Below, one piece after another: positions 8,508-16,332 of a stretch of DNA of 63,724 nucleotides (its first letter is position 1; each line of letters starts with the position of its first letter). Made by a program: the position numbers and the translations under genes. Source of the stretch: Pseudomonas batumici (GTDB lineage: Bacteria > Pseudomonadota > Gammaproteobacteria > Pseudomonadales > Pseudomonadaceae); contig NZ_JXDG01000082.1 in the NCBI RefSeq assembly GCF_000820515.1, forward strand, positions 1 to 63,724. The letters are read 5' to 3'. The notes under the pieces were generated by a model. That model searched no databases. It was not told the DNA's origin and saw nothing but the letters and a program-made list of their open reading frames with translations.

Positions 8508-8966
8508 GTGTCCAAGCCCCTCGAACAGCTGCACAAGCACATCAGTGCCGGCCTCGTTGTCGCCTCGCGCCATTGGCGCCGGGTGTGCCAGGCCACGCTG
8601 GTCAACTATGGGATCTCCGAAGCCTGTGCCATGCCGTTGTTGCTGGTTGGTCGCATGGGGCCGGGCGTACGCCAGGTGACCGTGGCCCAGGAGGCGGGGA
8701 TGGAAAGCCCGTCGTTGGTGCGCCTGCTCGACCAGTTGTGCAATGCCGGCTATGTGCTGCGCAGCGAAGACCCCAGCGACCGCCGGGCCAAATGCCTGAG
8801 CCTGACCGAGGCCGGCGAGCGCCTGATGCAGGACATCGAAATCGAATTGATACGCCTGCGCTCTGAAGTGCTCGACGGTATCGAACCGGGCGACCTGGAG
8901 GCGGCGCTGCGGGTGATTCGCGCCTTCGAGGCGGCCGGGCAGAACCTGGGAGTGGCGAACCCGTGA
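8508..8966 (+). CDS. MarR-family transcriptional regulator
   Basis: 152 residues. The winged-helix core is visible: recognition helix region QEAGMESPSLVRLLDQLCNAGYV, then the wing signature RSEDPSDRRAKCLSLTEAGERL, the classic MarR DRR-K-LTxxG pattern. The start is GTG 8508, shortly after the inverted repeat 8480-8493. Its stop overlaps the GTG start of the FUSC gene by 4 bases, so regulator and pump are co-transcribed. By inference it represses this operon until an aromatic or other toxic ligand binds. Confidence 0.9.
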   Translation: MSKPLEQLHKHISAGLVVASRHWRRVCQATLVNYGISEACAMPLLLVGRMGPGVRQVTVAQEAGMESPSLVRLLDQLCNAGYVLRSEDPSDRRAKCLSLTEAGERLMQDIEIELIRLRSEVLDGIEPGDLEAALRVIRAFEAAGQNLGVANP

Positions 8967-11047
8967 ACGGTTTCTGGACCGGCATGCCCCCCGCTCGCGA
9001 CTGGTTCTACGGCGTGCGCACCTTCGCCGCCTCGATGATCGCGCTGTATATCGCCTTGCTGATGGAGTTGCCACGTCCGTACTGGGCCATGGCCACCGTC
9101 TACATCGTCTCCAGCCCCTTTGTCGGCCCCACCAGCTCCAAGGCCCTGTACCGTGCGGTCGGGACCTTTCTCGGCGCCTCGGCGGCGGTGTTTTTCGTCC
9201 CGCTGTTCGTGCAGACCCCGTTCCTGCTGGCGGTGGCGATCGCGCTCTGGACCGGCATCCTGCTGTTTCTCTCGTTGCACCTGCGCACCGCCAACAGCTA
9301 CGCGCTGATGCTCGCCGGCTACACCATGCCGATGATCGCCCTGCCGGTGGTGGACAACCCCCTGGGAGTGTTCGATGTGGCGGTGTCGCGGACCGAGGAA
9401 ATCTTCCTCGGCATCGTCGTGGCGGCGGTGGTCGGCAGCATGTTCTGGCCCCGGCGCCTGGCGCCGGTGTTCATCGATGCGGCCGGCAAATGGTTCGGCG
9501 ACGCCTCCACCTACAGCCTGCGCTTTCTCTCGCGCAACGTGCAGACCGATGAAGTCAGCGCCCTGCGCGCGTCGATGGTCGCCACCTTCAACAGCCTGGA
9601 GCCGATGATCGGCCAGTTGTCCCACGAAGGCGCCAGGCCGCAGACCGTGCGCAACAGCAAGGAACTGCGCGGACGGATGATCCACCTGCTGCCGGTGGTC
9701 GATGCCCTCGACGACGCCCTGTACGCCCTGGAACGCCGCACGCCGGAACTGGTGGCGCGTTTCACGCCCTTGCTCGAAGCCGCCGGCGAGTGGCTGGCGG
9801 GCACTGTGCAGGACGCCTCGGTCGAGCGTTGGCAAGCCTTGCGCGGCCAGTTGGAAAGCCTGCAACCCAGCGCGGTCGAACTGGACGACCGGCGCCAGTT
9901 GCTGTTCTCCAATGCGCTCTACCGCCTCGGCGAGTGGATCGACCTGTGGCAGGACTGCCGCAGCCTGCAACACGCCATCCAGTGTGAAAGCCAGGACAAC
10001 TGGCGCGCGGTCTACCGGCACTGGCGCCTGAGCCGGCTGACCCCCTTCCTCGACCGCGGGCTGATGCTCTATTCGGTGGCCTCGACCGTCGCTGCGATCA
10101 TCCTCGCCTCGGTGCTGTGGATCCTGCTGGGCTGGACCGACGGTGCCAGCGCGGTGATCCTGGCGGCGGTGGCCTGCAGTTTCTTCGCGGCGATGGACGA
10201 CCCGGCGCCGCAGATCTACCGGTTCTTTTTCTGGACCGCGCTATCGGTGATCTTCGCCAGCCTCTACCTGTTCGTGGTGCTGCCCAACCTGCACGACTTC
10301 CCGATGCTGGTGCTGGCCTTCGCCGTGCCCTTCATCTGCGTCGGCACCCTCACCGTGCAGCCGCGTTTCTACCTGGGCACCCTGCTGACCATCGTCAACA
10401 CCTCGTCCTTCATCAGCATTTCGGGCGCCTACGACGCCGACTTCCTCAACTTCGCCAACTCCAACCTGGCCGGTCCCGTGGGGTTGCTGTTCGCCTTTGT
10501 CTGGACCCTGGTGGCGCGACCCTTCGGCGCCGAGTTCGCGGCCAAGCGCCTGACCCGCTTCAGTTGGCGCGACATCGTCGGACTGACCGAGCCCGCGACC
10601 CTGGCCGAGCACCGGCACATGGGCGTGCAGATGCTCGACCGCCTGATGCAGCACCTGCCGCGCCTGGCCATGACCGGCCAGGACACCGGCGCGGCGCTGC
10701 GTGAGCTGCGGGTGGCGCTCAACCTGCTCGACCTGCTGGCCTACACGCCGCGCGTGACGGGGGTGGCCAATGGGCTGCTCAAGCAGGTTGTGGAGGAGGT
10801 CGGCGAGTATTTCCGTGCCTGTCTCAAGGCTCGTGAACGTCTGCCGGCGCCCGCCGCGCTGCTGATGACCATGGACCGCACCCGCCGGGCCCTGGGTTCC
10901 CAGGGGCTGGACGACGGCGAAACCCGCCTGCACCTGCTGCACGCCTTGAGCGGACTGCGCCTGGCGTTGCTGCCGGGGGTCGAGTTCGTGGCGAGCGCCG
11001 AGCAACAGGAAACCCTTCCCCATGGGATCGATGGAGCGCCTTTATGA
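8963..11047 (+). CDS. FUSC-family (AaeB-like) inner-membrane exporter
   Basis: 694 residues with two membrane blocks. The N-terminal block (about 15-165) starts WFYGVRTFAASMIALYIAL and includes PYWAMATVYIVSSPFVGPT; a second helical block lies at about 350-510. A soluble region follows each. This is the fusaric-acid-resistance/AaeB layout, proteins that pump aromatic acids with an HlyD partner. Start GTG 8963 overlaps marR; the stop overlaps the DUF1656 gene by 4 bases. The following DUF1656, HlyD and NodT genes complete a tripartite pump. The substrate cannot be named from sequence. Confidence 0.9.
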   Translation: MNGFWTGMPPARDWFYGVRTFAASMIALYIALLMELPRPYWAMATVYIVSSPFVGPTSSKALYRAVGTFLGASAAVFFVPLFVQTPFLLAVAIALWTGILLFLSLHLRTANSYALMLAGYTMPMIALPVVDNPLGVFDVAVSRTEEIFLGIVVAAVVGSMFWPRRLAPVFIDAAGKWFGDASTYSLRFLSRNVQTDEVSALRASMVATFNSLEPMIGQLSHEGARPQTVRNSKELRGRMIHLLPVVDALDDALYALERRTPELVARFTPLLEAAGEWLAGTVQDASVERWQALRGQLESLQPSAVELDDRRQLLFSNALYRLGEWIDLWQDCRSLQHAIQCESQDNWRAVYRHWRLSRLTPFLDRGLMLYSVASTVAAIILASVLWILLGWTDGASAVILAAVACSFFAAMDDPAPQIYRFFFWTALSVIFASLYLFVVLPNLHDFPMLVLAFAVPFICVGTLTVQPRFYLGTLLTIVNTSSFISISGAYDADFLNFANSNLAGPVGLLFAFVWTLVARPFGAEFAAKRLTRFSWRDIVGLTEPATLAEHRHMGVQMLDRLMQHLPRLAMTGQDTGAALRELRVALNLLDLLAYTPRVTGVANGLLKQVVEEVGEYFRACLKARERLPAPAALLMTMDRTRRALGSQGLDDGETRLHLLHALSGLRLALLPGVEFVASAEQQETLPHGIDGAPL

Positions 11048-11253
11048 TCGGTGACCTGGATATCAGCGGGGTGTTCCTGCCCACGCTGCTGGTGCTGATG
11101 GGCATTACGTACGCGCTGTACCTGGTGGTGCACGGGCTGTTGACGCGCCTCCACTTCTACCGCCTGGTCTGGCACCGGGCCTTGTTCAACGTCGGTCTCT
11201 ACGCTTTGTTGCTGGGCGTTGTGGATTCGTTCAGTCGATACCTGATGACATGA
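11044..11253 (+). CDS. DUF1656 (AaeX-like) small membrane protein
   Basis: 69 residues with two membrane helices (about 10-30 and 47-66) and a short polar link. The start MIGDLDISGVFLP is typical of DUF1656. This family is found almost only between FUSC and HlyD genes, as here, with 4-base overlaps on both sides. It is presumed to be an accessory subunit of the pump. Confidence 0.88.
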   Translation: MIGDLDISGVFLPTLLVLMGITYALYLVVHGLLTRLHFYRLVWHRALFNVGLYALLLGVVDSFSRYLMT

Positions 11254-12149
11254 AAAAACCTCTTTTGACCATTGGCCGTGTAGTCCTGACTTCGCTGGTG
11301 GTGATCTTCGCCTGCCTGGTGGTCTGGCGCATGGTGATGTACTACATGTTCGCGCCCTGGACCCGGGACGGGCATATCCGCGCCGATATCGTGCAGATCG
11401 CCCCGGACGTGTCCGGCCTGATCCAGCAGGTGCAGGTGCGCGACAACCAGCCGGTGAGCCGCGGCCAGGTGCTGTTCAGCATCGACCAGGACCGCTTCAA
11501 GCTGGCGCTGCGCCAGGCCAAGGCCGCCGTGGCTGACCGTCAGGAAACCCTGGCCCAGGCCCAGCGCGAGAACAAGCGCAACCGTGGCCTGGGCAACCTG
11601 GTGGCCGGCGAGCAGCTGGAAGAAAGCCAGTCGCGGGTCGCCCGCGCCGAACTGGCCCTGGCCGAGGCCCAGGTGGCGGTGGACGCCGCGCAGTTGAACC
11701 TCGACCGCTCGGTGATCCGCAGCCCGGTGGACGGCTACGTCAACGACCGCGCACCCCGTGAACAGGAGTTCGTCACGGCCGGGCGGCCGGTGCTGTCGGT
11801 GGTGGACAGCAGTTCCTTCCATATCGATGGCTATTTCGAGGAAACCAAGCTCGATGGCATCCAGGTCGGCCAGGCCGTGGACATCCGGGTGATCGGCGAC
11901 AATGCGCGGTTGCGCGGGCATGTCGAAAGCATCGTCGCCGGTATCGAGGACCGTGACCGCACCAGTGGCTCGAACCTGCTGCCCAACGTCAACCCGGCGT
12001 TCAGCTGGGTGCGCCTGGCCCAGCGGATTCCGGTACGGATTGCCTTCGACGACGTGCCGGCGGACTTTCGCATGATCGCCGGGCGTACGGCCACGGTGTC
12101 GATCATCGATGACGCCAAGGTCGCGCCGAAGAAAGAGGCCGCGCAATGA
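11250..12149 (+). CDS. HlyD/EmrA-type periplasmic adaptor
   Basis: 299 residues. One N-terminal membrane anchor (about 9-29) is followed by a biotinyl-lipoyl strand APDVSGLIQQVQVRDNQPVS, a coiled-coil hairpin (about 85-150), the returning lipoyl half RSPVDGYVNDRAPREQEFVT, and a beta-barrel domain. This is the membrane-fusion protein of the FUSC pump, bridging the inner-membrane exporter to the NodT channel. It overlaps both neighbours by 4 bases, so all five genes from marR form one operon. Confidence 0.92.
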   Translation: MKKPLLTIGRVVLTSLVVIFACLVVWRMVMYYMFAPWTRDGHIRADIVQIAPDVSGLIQQVQVRDNQPVSRGQVLFSIDQDRFKLALRQAKAAVADRQETLAQAQRENKRNRGLGNLVAGEQLEESQSRVARAELALAEAQVAVDAAQLNLDRSVIRSPVDGYVNDRAPREQEFVTAGRPVLSVVDSSSFHIDGYFEETKLDGIQVGQAVDIRVIGDNARLRGHVESIVAGIEDRDRTSGSNLLPNVNPAFSWVRLAQRIPVRIAFDDVPADFRMIAGRTATVSIIDDAKVAPKKEAAQ

Positions 12150-13594
12150 AACCGTTGGCGCAAGTCGCGACCCTCGGCCTGGGCCTGATGTTGTCGGCGT
12201 GCTCGATCGTCGGCCCGGATTATCACCTGCCCGCCGATTCGGCGATGCAACGCAAGGACCTGCAAGGGAACATGGCCGGCGAAGGCGACAATGTGGTGTC
12301 GGCGCCGGTGCCGAGCGATTGGTGGCGCCTGTACCAGGACCCGCGCCTGGATGAGCTGGTGCGCCAGGCGTTGGCGTCCAACACCGATCTGCGGGTGGCG
12401 GCGGCGAGCCTGTCGCGGGCCCGGGCCCAGGTGGAAGAGGCCGAGGCGGCCGGCGGCTTCAGTGCCGGGGTGAAGGCCGGTGCCGAGCGTTTGCAGGAGT
12501 CCGGCCAGGCCTTCCTGCTGCCGGAAAAGGTTCCTGTGGCCAACGTCGGCGATATTGCGCTATCCGTGTCCTATCAGTTCGATCTGTGGGGGACTTTGCA
12601 ACGGGGTATCGAGGGGGCGAAGGCCAATGCCGACGCGACCCAGGCGGCGGGCGACGTGGCCCGGATCACCCTGGTGGCGGATGTGGTGCGTTCCTATACC
12701 CAGATCTGCGCGGCCAACGAAGAGCGCGAGATCGCCGAGAAGTCCGTCGAGCTGCAAGCCCAGAGCACCGAGCTGACCAAGCGTCTGCGTGATGCCGGGC
12801 GCGGCGACGAAACCCAGGTCACCCGGTCCCAGACCCAGTTCAAATCCCTGCGCGCCGAACTGCCGCGCTACCAGGCCGCGCGCCAGGCCGGCTTGTTCCG
12901 CCTGTCGATGTTGCTGGCCAAACCCCTGGACCAGTTGCCGGCCGGTGTCGCCGATTGCGCGTCGCTGCCGCATATCGCCCAGTTGCTGCCGGTGGGCGAC
13001 GGCGCCGAGCTGCTCAAGCGCCGTCCGGATATCCGCCAGGCCGAACGCCGGCTGGCGGCGGCGACGGCCGGTATAGGCGTCGCCACGGGCGAGCTGTACC
13101 CGAACATCAGCATCGGCGCCACGGTGGGCTCGGTCGGTATGCTGAAGGATCTTGGCCAGCCGTCGACCAATCGCTGGGGCTTCGGACCGGCGATCAGCTG
13201 GACGGTGCCGACCAACGGCGCGCGGGCGCGCATCCGCGAAGCCGAGGCCACCACCCAGGGTGCCCTGGCGCATTTCGACGGCGTGGTGCTCAATGCCGTC
13301 CGCGAAACCCAGACCAGCCTGGCCCAGTACACCGCGCAGCTCGACCGCCGCGATGCCCTGGCCGATGCCGAGCAGTCGGCCAGGCAGGCGGCGGACCAGA
13401 CGCATCGCTTCTACACCGCCGGTCGCGCGTCATTCCTGGCGGACCTGCAGGCGACCCGCACCTACACCGATGTGCGGGCACAGCTGGCGGCGGCCAACAC
13501 CCAGGTGGCGATGAGTCAGATCGAACTGTTCCTGGCCCTCGGCGGCGGTTGGGAAAGCGGACGAACGCCACCTGCCGAGCACGCGAAACCCTGA
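12146..13594 (+). CDS. NodT-family outer-membrane efflux lipoprotein
   Basis: 482 residues. A lipoprotein signal with lipobox LSAC (Cys19) is followed by the NodT opening SIVGPDYHLP. Other family marks are WWRLYQDPRLDELVRQALASN, the RRPDIRQAERRLAAATA motif near 295, and YPNISIGATVGSVG. It forms the outer-membrane channel of the tripartite pump and is the last gene of the marR-FUSC operon. The first start codon overlaps the HlyD stop by 4 bases. Confidence 0.92.
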   Translation: MKPLAQVATLGLGLMLSACSIVGPDYHLPADSAMQRKDLQGNMAGEGDNVVSAPVPSDWWRLYQDPRLDELVRQALASNTDLRVAAASLSRARAQVEEAEAAGGFSAGVKAGAERLQESGQAFLLPEKVPVANVGDIALSVSYQFDLWGTLQRGIEGAKANADATQAAGDVARITLVADVVRSYTQICAANEEREIAEKSVELQAQSTELTKRLRDAGRGDETQVTRSQTQFKSLRAELPRYQAARQAGLFRLSMLLAKPLDQLPAGVADCASLPHIAQLLPVGDGAELLKRRPDIRQAERRLAAATAGIGVATGELYPNISIGATVGSVGMLKDLGQPSTNRWGFGPAISWTVPTNGARARIREAEATTQGALAHFDGVVLNAVRETQTSLAQYTAQLDRRDALADAEQSARQAADQTHRFYTAGRASFLADLQATRTYTDVRAQLAAANTQVAMSQIELFLALGGGWESGRTPPAEHAKP

Positions 13595-13696
13595 GTCCGT
13601 TGCTATGCTCCTAACTATCGGCTGGTCGCCGTTGGTTGGGAGTGTTGGGTGAATCCTAACCATCGTGGTCAGCATGGCTCGATGGGGATTCTCATA

Positions 13697-14332
13697 ATGA
13701 AAAACCCTTATGCTCCTGGTTTCTGGTGTGCCGTGGTGGCACTGGTTCTGCTCTCGGCGACGTATTTTTATGGCGTCATGCTGGCGCAGCAGATCGATAA
13801 GGCGTTGATCTTTCTCGACAGCGCCACGGCGTTGATCGCGGTGATGTCCATCAGCATGGTGGCCTGGGCCAGCTACCAGGCGCAGCAGGTGAAGAAACGC
13901 CAGTTGTCCCAGAGCAAGACCCTGGTGTTGGTCTGGGACACCAAGGTCGCCCTGCGTCGTGTCGAAACCGTCTTCGACCGGTATTTCTGGGGCAGCTATT
14001 GGCAACCGGGCCGGACCTTCCAGGAGGTCATGGGCGAACTCACCGGGACCCCGCTGGAAAAAAGCCTTGAAGCGCTGAAAAGCCAATGCCTGAAACTCGA
14101 CCGCGAAGTGGCCCATGACGAGCGCCACTGGCTGAGCAACGCCCGCGAATTGTCCGATGTCGCCACGGCCATGGCCCGCGAACGCTATCAGCTGGACGTC
14201 TGCGACCCGCGTAACGACTCGCCGAACGGGGTGGTGATCAACCGCGACTTCGAGGTGCTGGTGTACACCTGGACCGCACGGCTGAAAACCTTCGATCATC
14301 AGTTGGATGAGATGGAAGTCCAGTATTCCTGA
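13697..14332 (+). CDS. Two-helix membrane protein of unknown function
   Basis: 211 residues. Two membrane helices lie at about 9-29 (CAVVALVLLSATYFYGVML) and 36-56, followed by a ~150-residue soluble helical domain (from QAQQVKKRQLSQSK) with many charged residues. I do not recognise the family. ATG 13697 is preferred (GGGGA about 9 bases upstream, then MKNPYAPGFW); in-frame alternatives are ATG 13682 and GTG 13649. It is separated from the efflux operon by ~100 bases and from the DUF945 gene by 118 bases, so it is probably monocistronic. Confidence 0.65.
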   Translation: MKNPYAPGFWCAVVALVLLSATYFYGVMLAQQIDKALIFLDSATALIAVMSISMVAWASYQAQQVKKRQLSQSKTLVLVWDTKVALRRVETVFDRYFWGSYWQPGRTFQEVMGELTGTPLEKSLEALKSQCLKLDREVAHDERHWLSNARELSDVATAMARERYQLDVCDPRNDSPNGVVINRDFEVLVYTWTARLKTFDHQLDEMEVQYS

Positions 14333-14450
14333 GCAACCCCGTCTCGGCAAATGCTACCCTAGGCGCCTTCGGGCATTGTCGAGCCGGCTCCGATCAGGGG
14401 TCAGGAAGACCAGCATTTCTCCATGCAACGGATATCGATCGGATCAATTC

Positions 14451-15962
14451 ATGAATAAATCAGCAGGATTGCTTTTAGGTTTTGTCGTGGTGGTCGGCGC
14501 GGTGAGCAGCGTCGGCGCGTGGTACACCGGCAATCAGTTGGAAGGGGTACTGAACACCTCGATCCAGGATGCCAACCAACAGTTGAAAATCGCCCTGGCC
14601 AGCACCGGCGGCAGCGCGAATGTCGAGCTGGTGTCGCTGGATCGCCACCTGTTCAGCAGCACCGCGCACTACCGCGTCAAGCTGCAGAACCTGCAGGCCG
14701 GTGAACAGAAGAAGGACATCGAGCTGCTGTTCGTCGACCATATCGAGCACGGGCCGTTGCCGTGGTCGCGTCTCAAGGCCCTGAAGCTGGCGCCGGTGAT
14801 GGTCTACAGCAACTACGAGCTGGAAAAGAGCGACACCACCGCCCCGTGGTTCGACGCCGCCAAGGGCGCCGCGCCGCTCAAGGGCCAGATTGCCCTGGGC
14901 TACAACCGCTCGGTGGAGGGCAATATCGAACTGGTGCCGCTGGACTTCGCGCCGGACGCCACCACCCACCTGAAATTTTCCGGGCTGAGCCTGGCGCTGA
15001 GCGCCAGCGACCAGGCGGCCAAGATCAAGCTCAACGGCTATATGGACAACCTCAAGGTGTCCGCGGTGTCTCCAGAGCAGGGACCGGTACAGGTCGAACT
15101 GAACGGCCTGACCCTGGCCAGCGACCTGGCCAAGAGCGGTTTGGGTTTCTACCTGGGGCAGAACATCCTGGAGCTGAGCGAGACCAAGGTGACCTACGGG
15201 GTCAAGCCGGCGGTGGTCACGATCAAGGGTTTCGAGCAGAAGGACTCGACGGAAGCGGCGGGCAATGTGCTCTCCGGACGACTGGCCTATAACGTGGCCT
15301 CCATCGACTACAACGACAAGCCGGTGGGCAGCGCCCAGATGAGCTGGACGGCGAAGAACCTGGATTTTCCGGCGATGCAATCGCTGATCAAGCTGTACCA
15401 GGTCCAGTTGGAGGCGCTGCAAAAGGCCCAGGCGGCAGGGGTTCAAGACCCTGAGGCGGCGGTACCGGAACTGACCCCGGCCCAGCAGACCCAGGCCGAA
15501 GCCGACATCAAGCAATTGTTGGCCGGCAAGCCGCAGATCGCCCTGGAAAACTTCTCGTTCAAGACCGCCAACGGCGAGAGCCGCGCCAGCCTGCTGGTGG
15601 ACCTGACCAACCCGTCCTCCACCGAGCTGCCGCCGGTGGAGTTGGGCAAGCAACTGGTCTCGCAGCTGGATGCCAAGGTGTTGCTGTCCAAGCCGATGAT
15701 CTCCGACCTGGCCGGCCTGCAGGCGCAGATCCAGGGCCAGAGCGACCCCAAGGCCGTCGCCCAGCAAGCCTCGACGGCCAGTGAAATGGCCGGCACCATG
15801 GCGTTGTCCACGGAGATGGCGACCGTGCAAGGCAACGACATCGTCTCCGCGCTGCACTACGCGGGCGGCCAGGTGGACTTCAACGGGCAGAAGATGCCGG
15901 TGGAAGACTTCATCACCCTGCTGCTGACCAAGTTCGGCGGCCAGGGTGGCGAACAGCCTTGA
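14451..15962 (+). CDS. DUF945 (YdgA-like) envelope protein
   Basis: 503 residues. A single N-terminal membrane anchor or signal (GLLLGFVVVVGAVSSVGAW) is followed by the DUF945 start WYTGNQLEGVLN and a long periplasmic beta-rich region with a central helical insert (LEALQKAQAAGVQDPEAAVP) and a C-terminal KMPVEDFITLL. These are the features of YdgA-family proteins. Their molecular role is not established; links to swarming and the inner-membrane face of the periplasm have been proposed. Start ATG 14451 gives a proper anchor; the longer upstream frame is unsupported. Confidence 0.85.
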   Translation: MNKSAGLLLGFVVVVGAVSSVGAWYTGNQLEGVLNTSIQDANQQLKIALASTGGSANVELVSLDRHLFSSTAHYRVKLQNLQAGEQKKDIELLFVDHIEHGPLPWSRLKALKLAPVMVYSNYELEKSDTTAPWFDAAKGAAPLKGQIALGYNRSVEGNIELVPLDFAPDATTHLKFSGLSLALSASDQAAKIKLNGYMDNLKVSAVSPEQGPVQVELNGLTLASDLAKSGLGFYLGQNILELSETKVTYGVKPAVVTIKGFEQKDSTEAAGNVLSGRLAYNVASIDYNDKPVGSAQMSWTAKNLDFPAMQSLIKLYQVQLEALQKAQAAGVQDPEAAVPELTPAQQTQAEADIKQLLAGKPQIALENFSFKTANGESRASLLVDLTNPSSTELPPVELGKQLVSQLDAKVLLSKPMISDLAGLQAQIQGQSDPKAVAQQASTASEMAGTMALSTEMATVQGNDIVSALHYAGGQVDFNGQKMPVEDFITLLLTKFGGQGGEQP

Positions 15963-15986
15963 GCCTGGTGTCCAACTTGGGGGTGA

Positions 15987-16193
15987 CGCTGTCCAGCCGA
16001 TACCCATAGGGCACCCTCGGCGCAACTCAAGGGCATCGAGTTGCGCCGTCGGCTCGACGAGGCCGATGAAAGCCTGGTCCGGGCCGATGGCCCACTGCTG
16101 ACCCTCTTCGATCCCTACAGACGCTTTGCCTGCCACTGTGGCAGGACTGACGCAGAGGCGCTCCAGGTCTTTTTGGCAACGATGTCCGAATAA
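15987..16193 (+). pseudogene. Orphan ORF fragment without a clear start
   Basis: The frame runs from just after a stop at 15984 to TAA 16191 and reads like protein: AQLKGIELRRRLDEADESLV, then DGPLLTLFDPYRRFACHC and DAEALQVFLATMSE. Third codon positions are rich in C and G, as in real Pseudomonas genes. No ATG or ribosome site is present, only weak TTG/CTG/GTG codons. It is probably the 3' remnant of a lost gene, less likely a small gene with a rare start. The family is not recognised. The rest of the 370-base gap before pgaA (16194-16332) shows nothing else clear. Confidence 0.35.
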
Positions 16194-16332
16194 CGCTTGG
16201 CGCTGATTTTTTCGTCTAACCTTCGTGATAGGCAGTGGGGGGGCTGCATGGCCACTGTCGTTAAGCTCCATGCTGAGTTTCTGGATCAGGCAGGAGCATT
16301 GGACTCCGGCTATCACTGGGGAAATGGACGAT

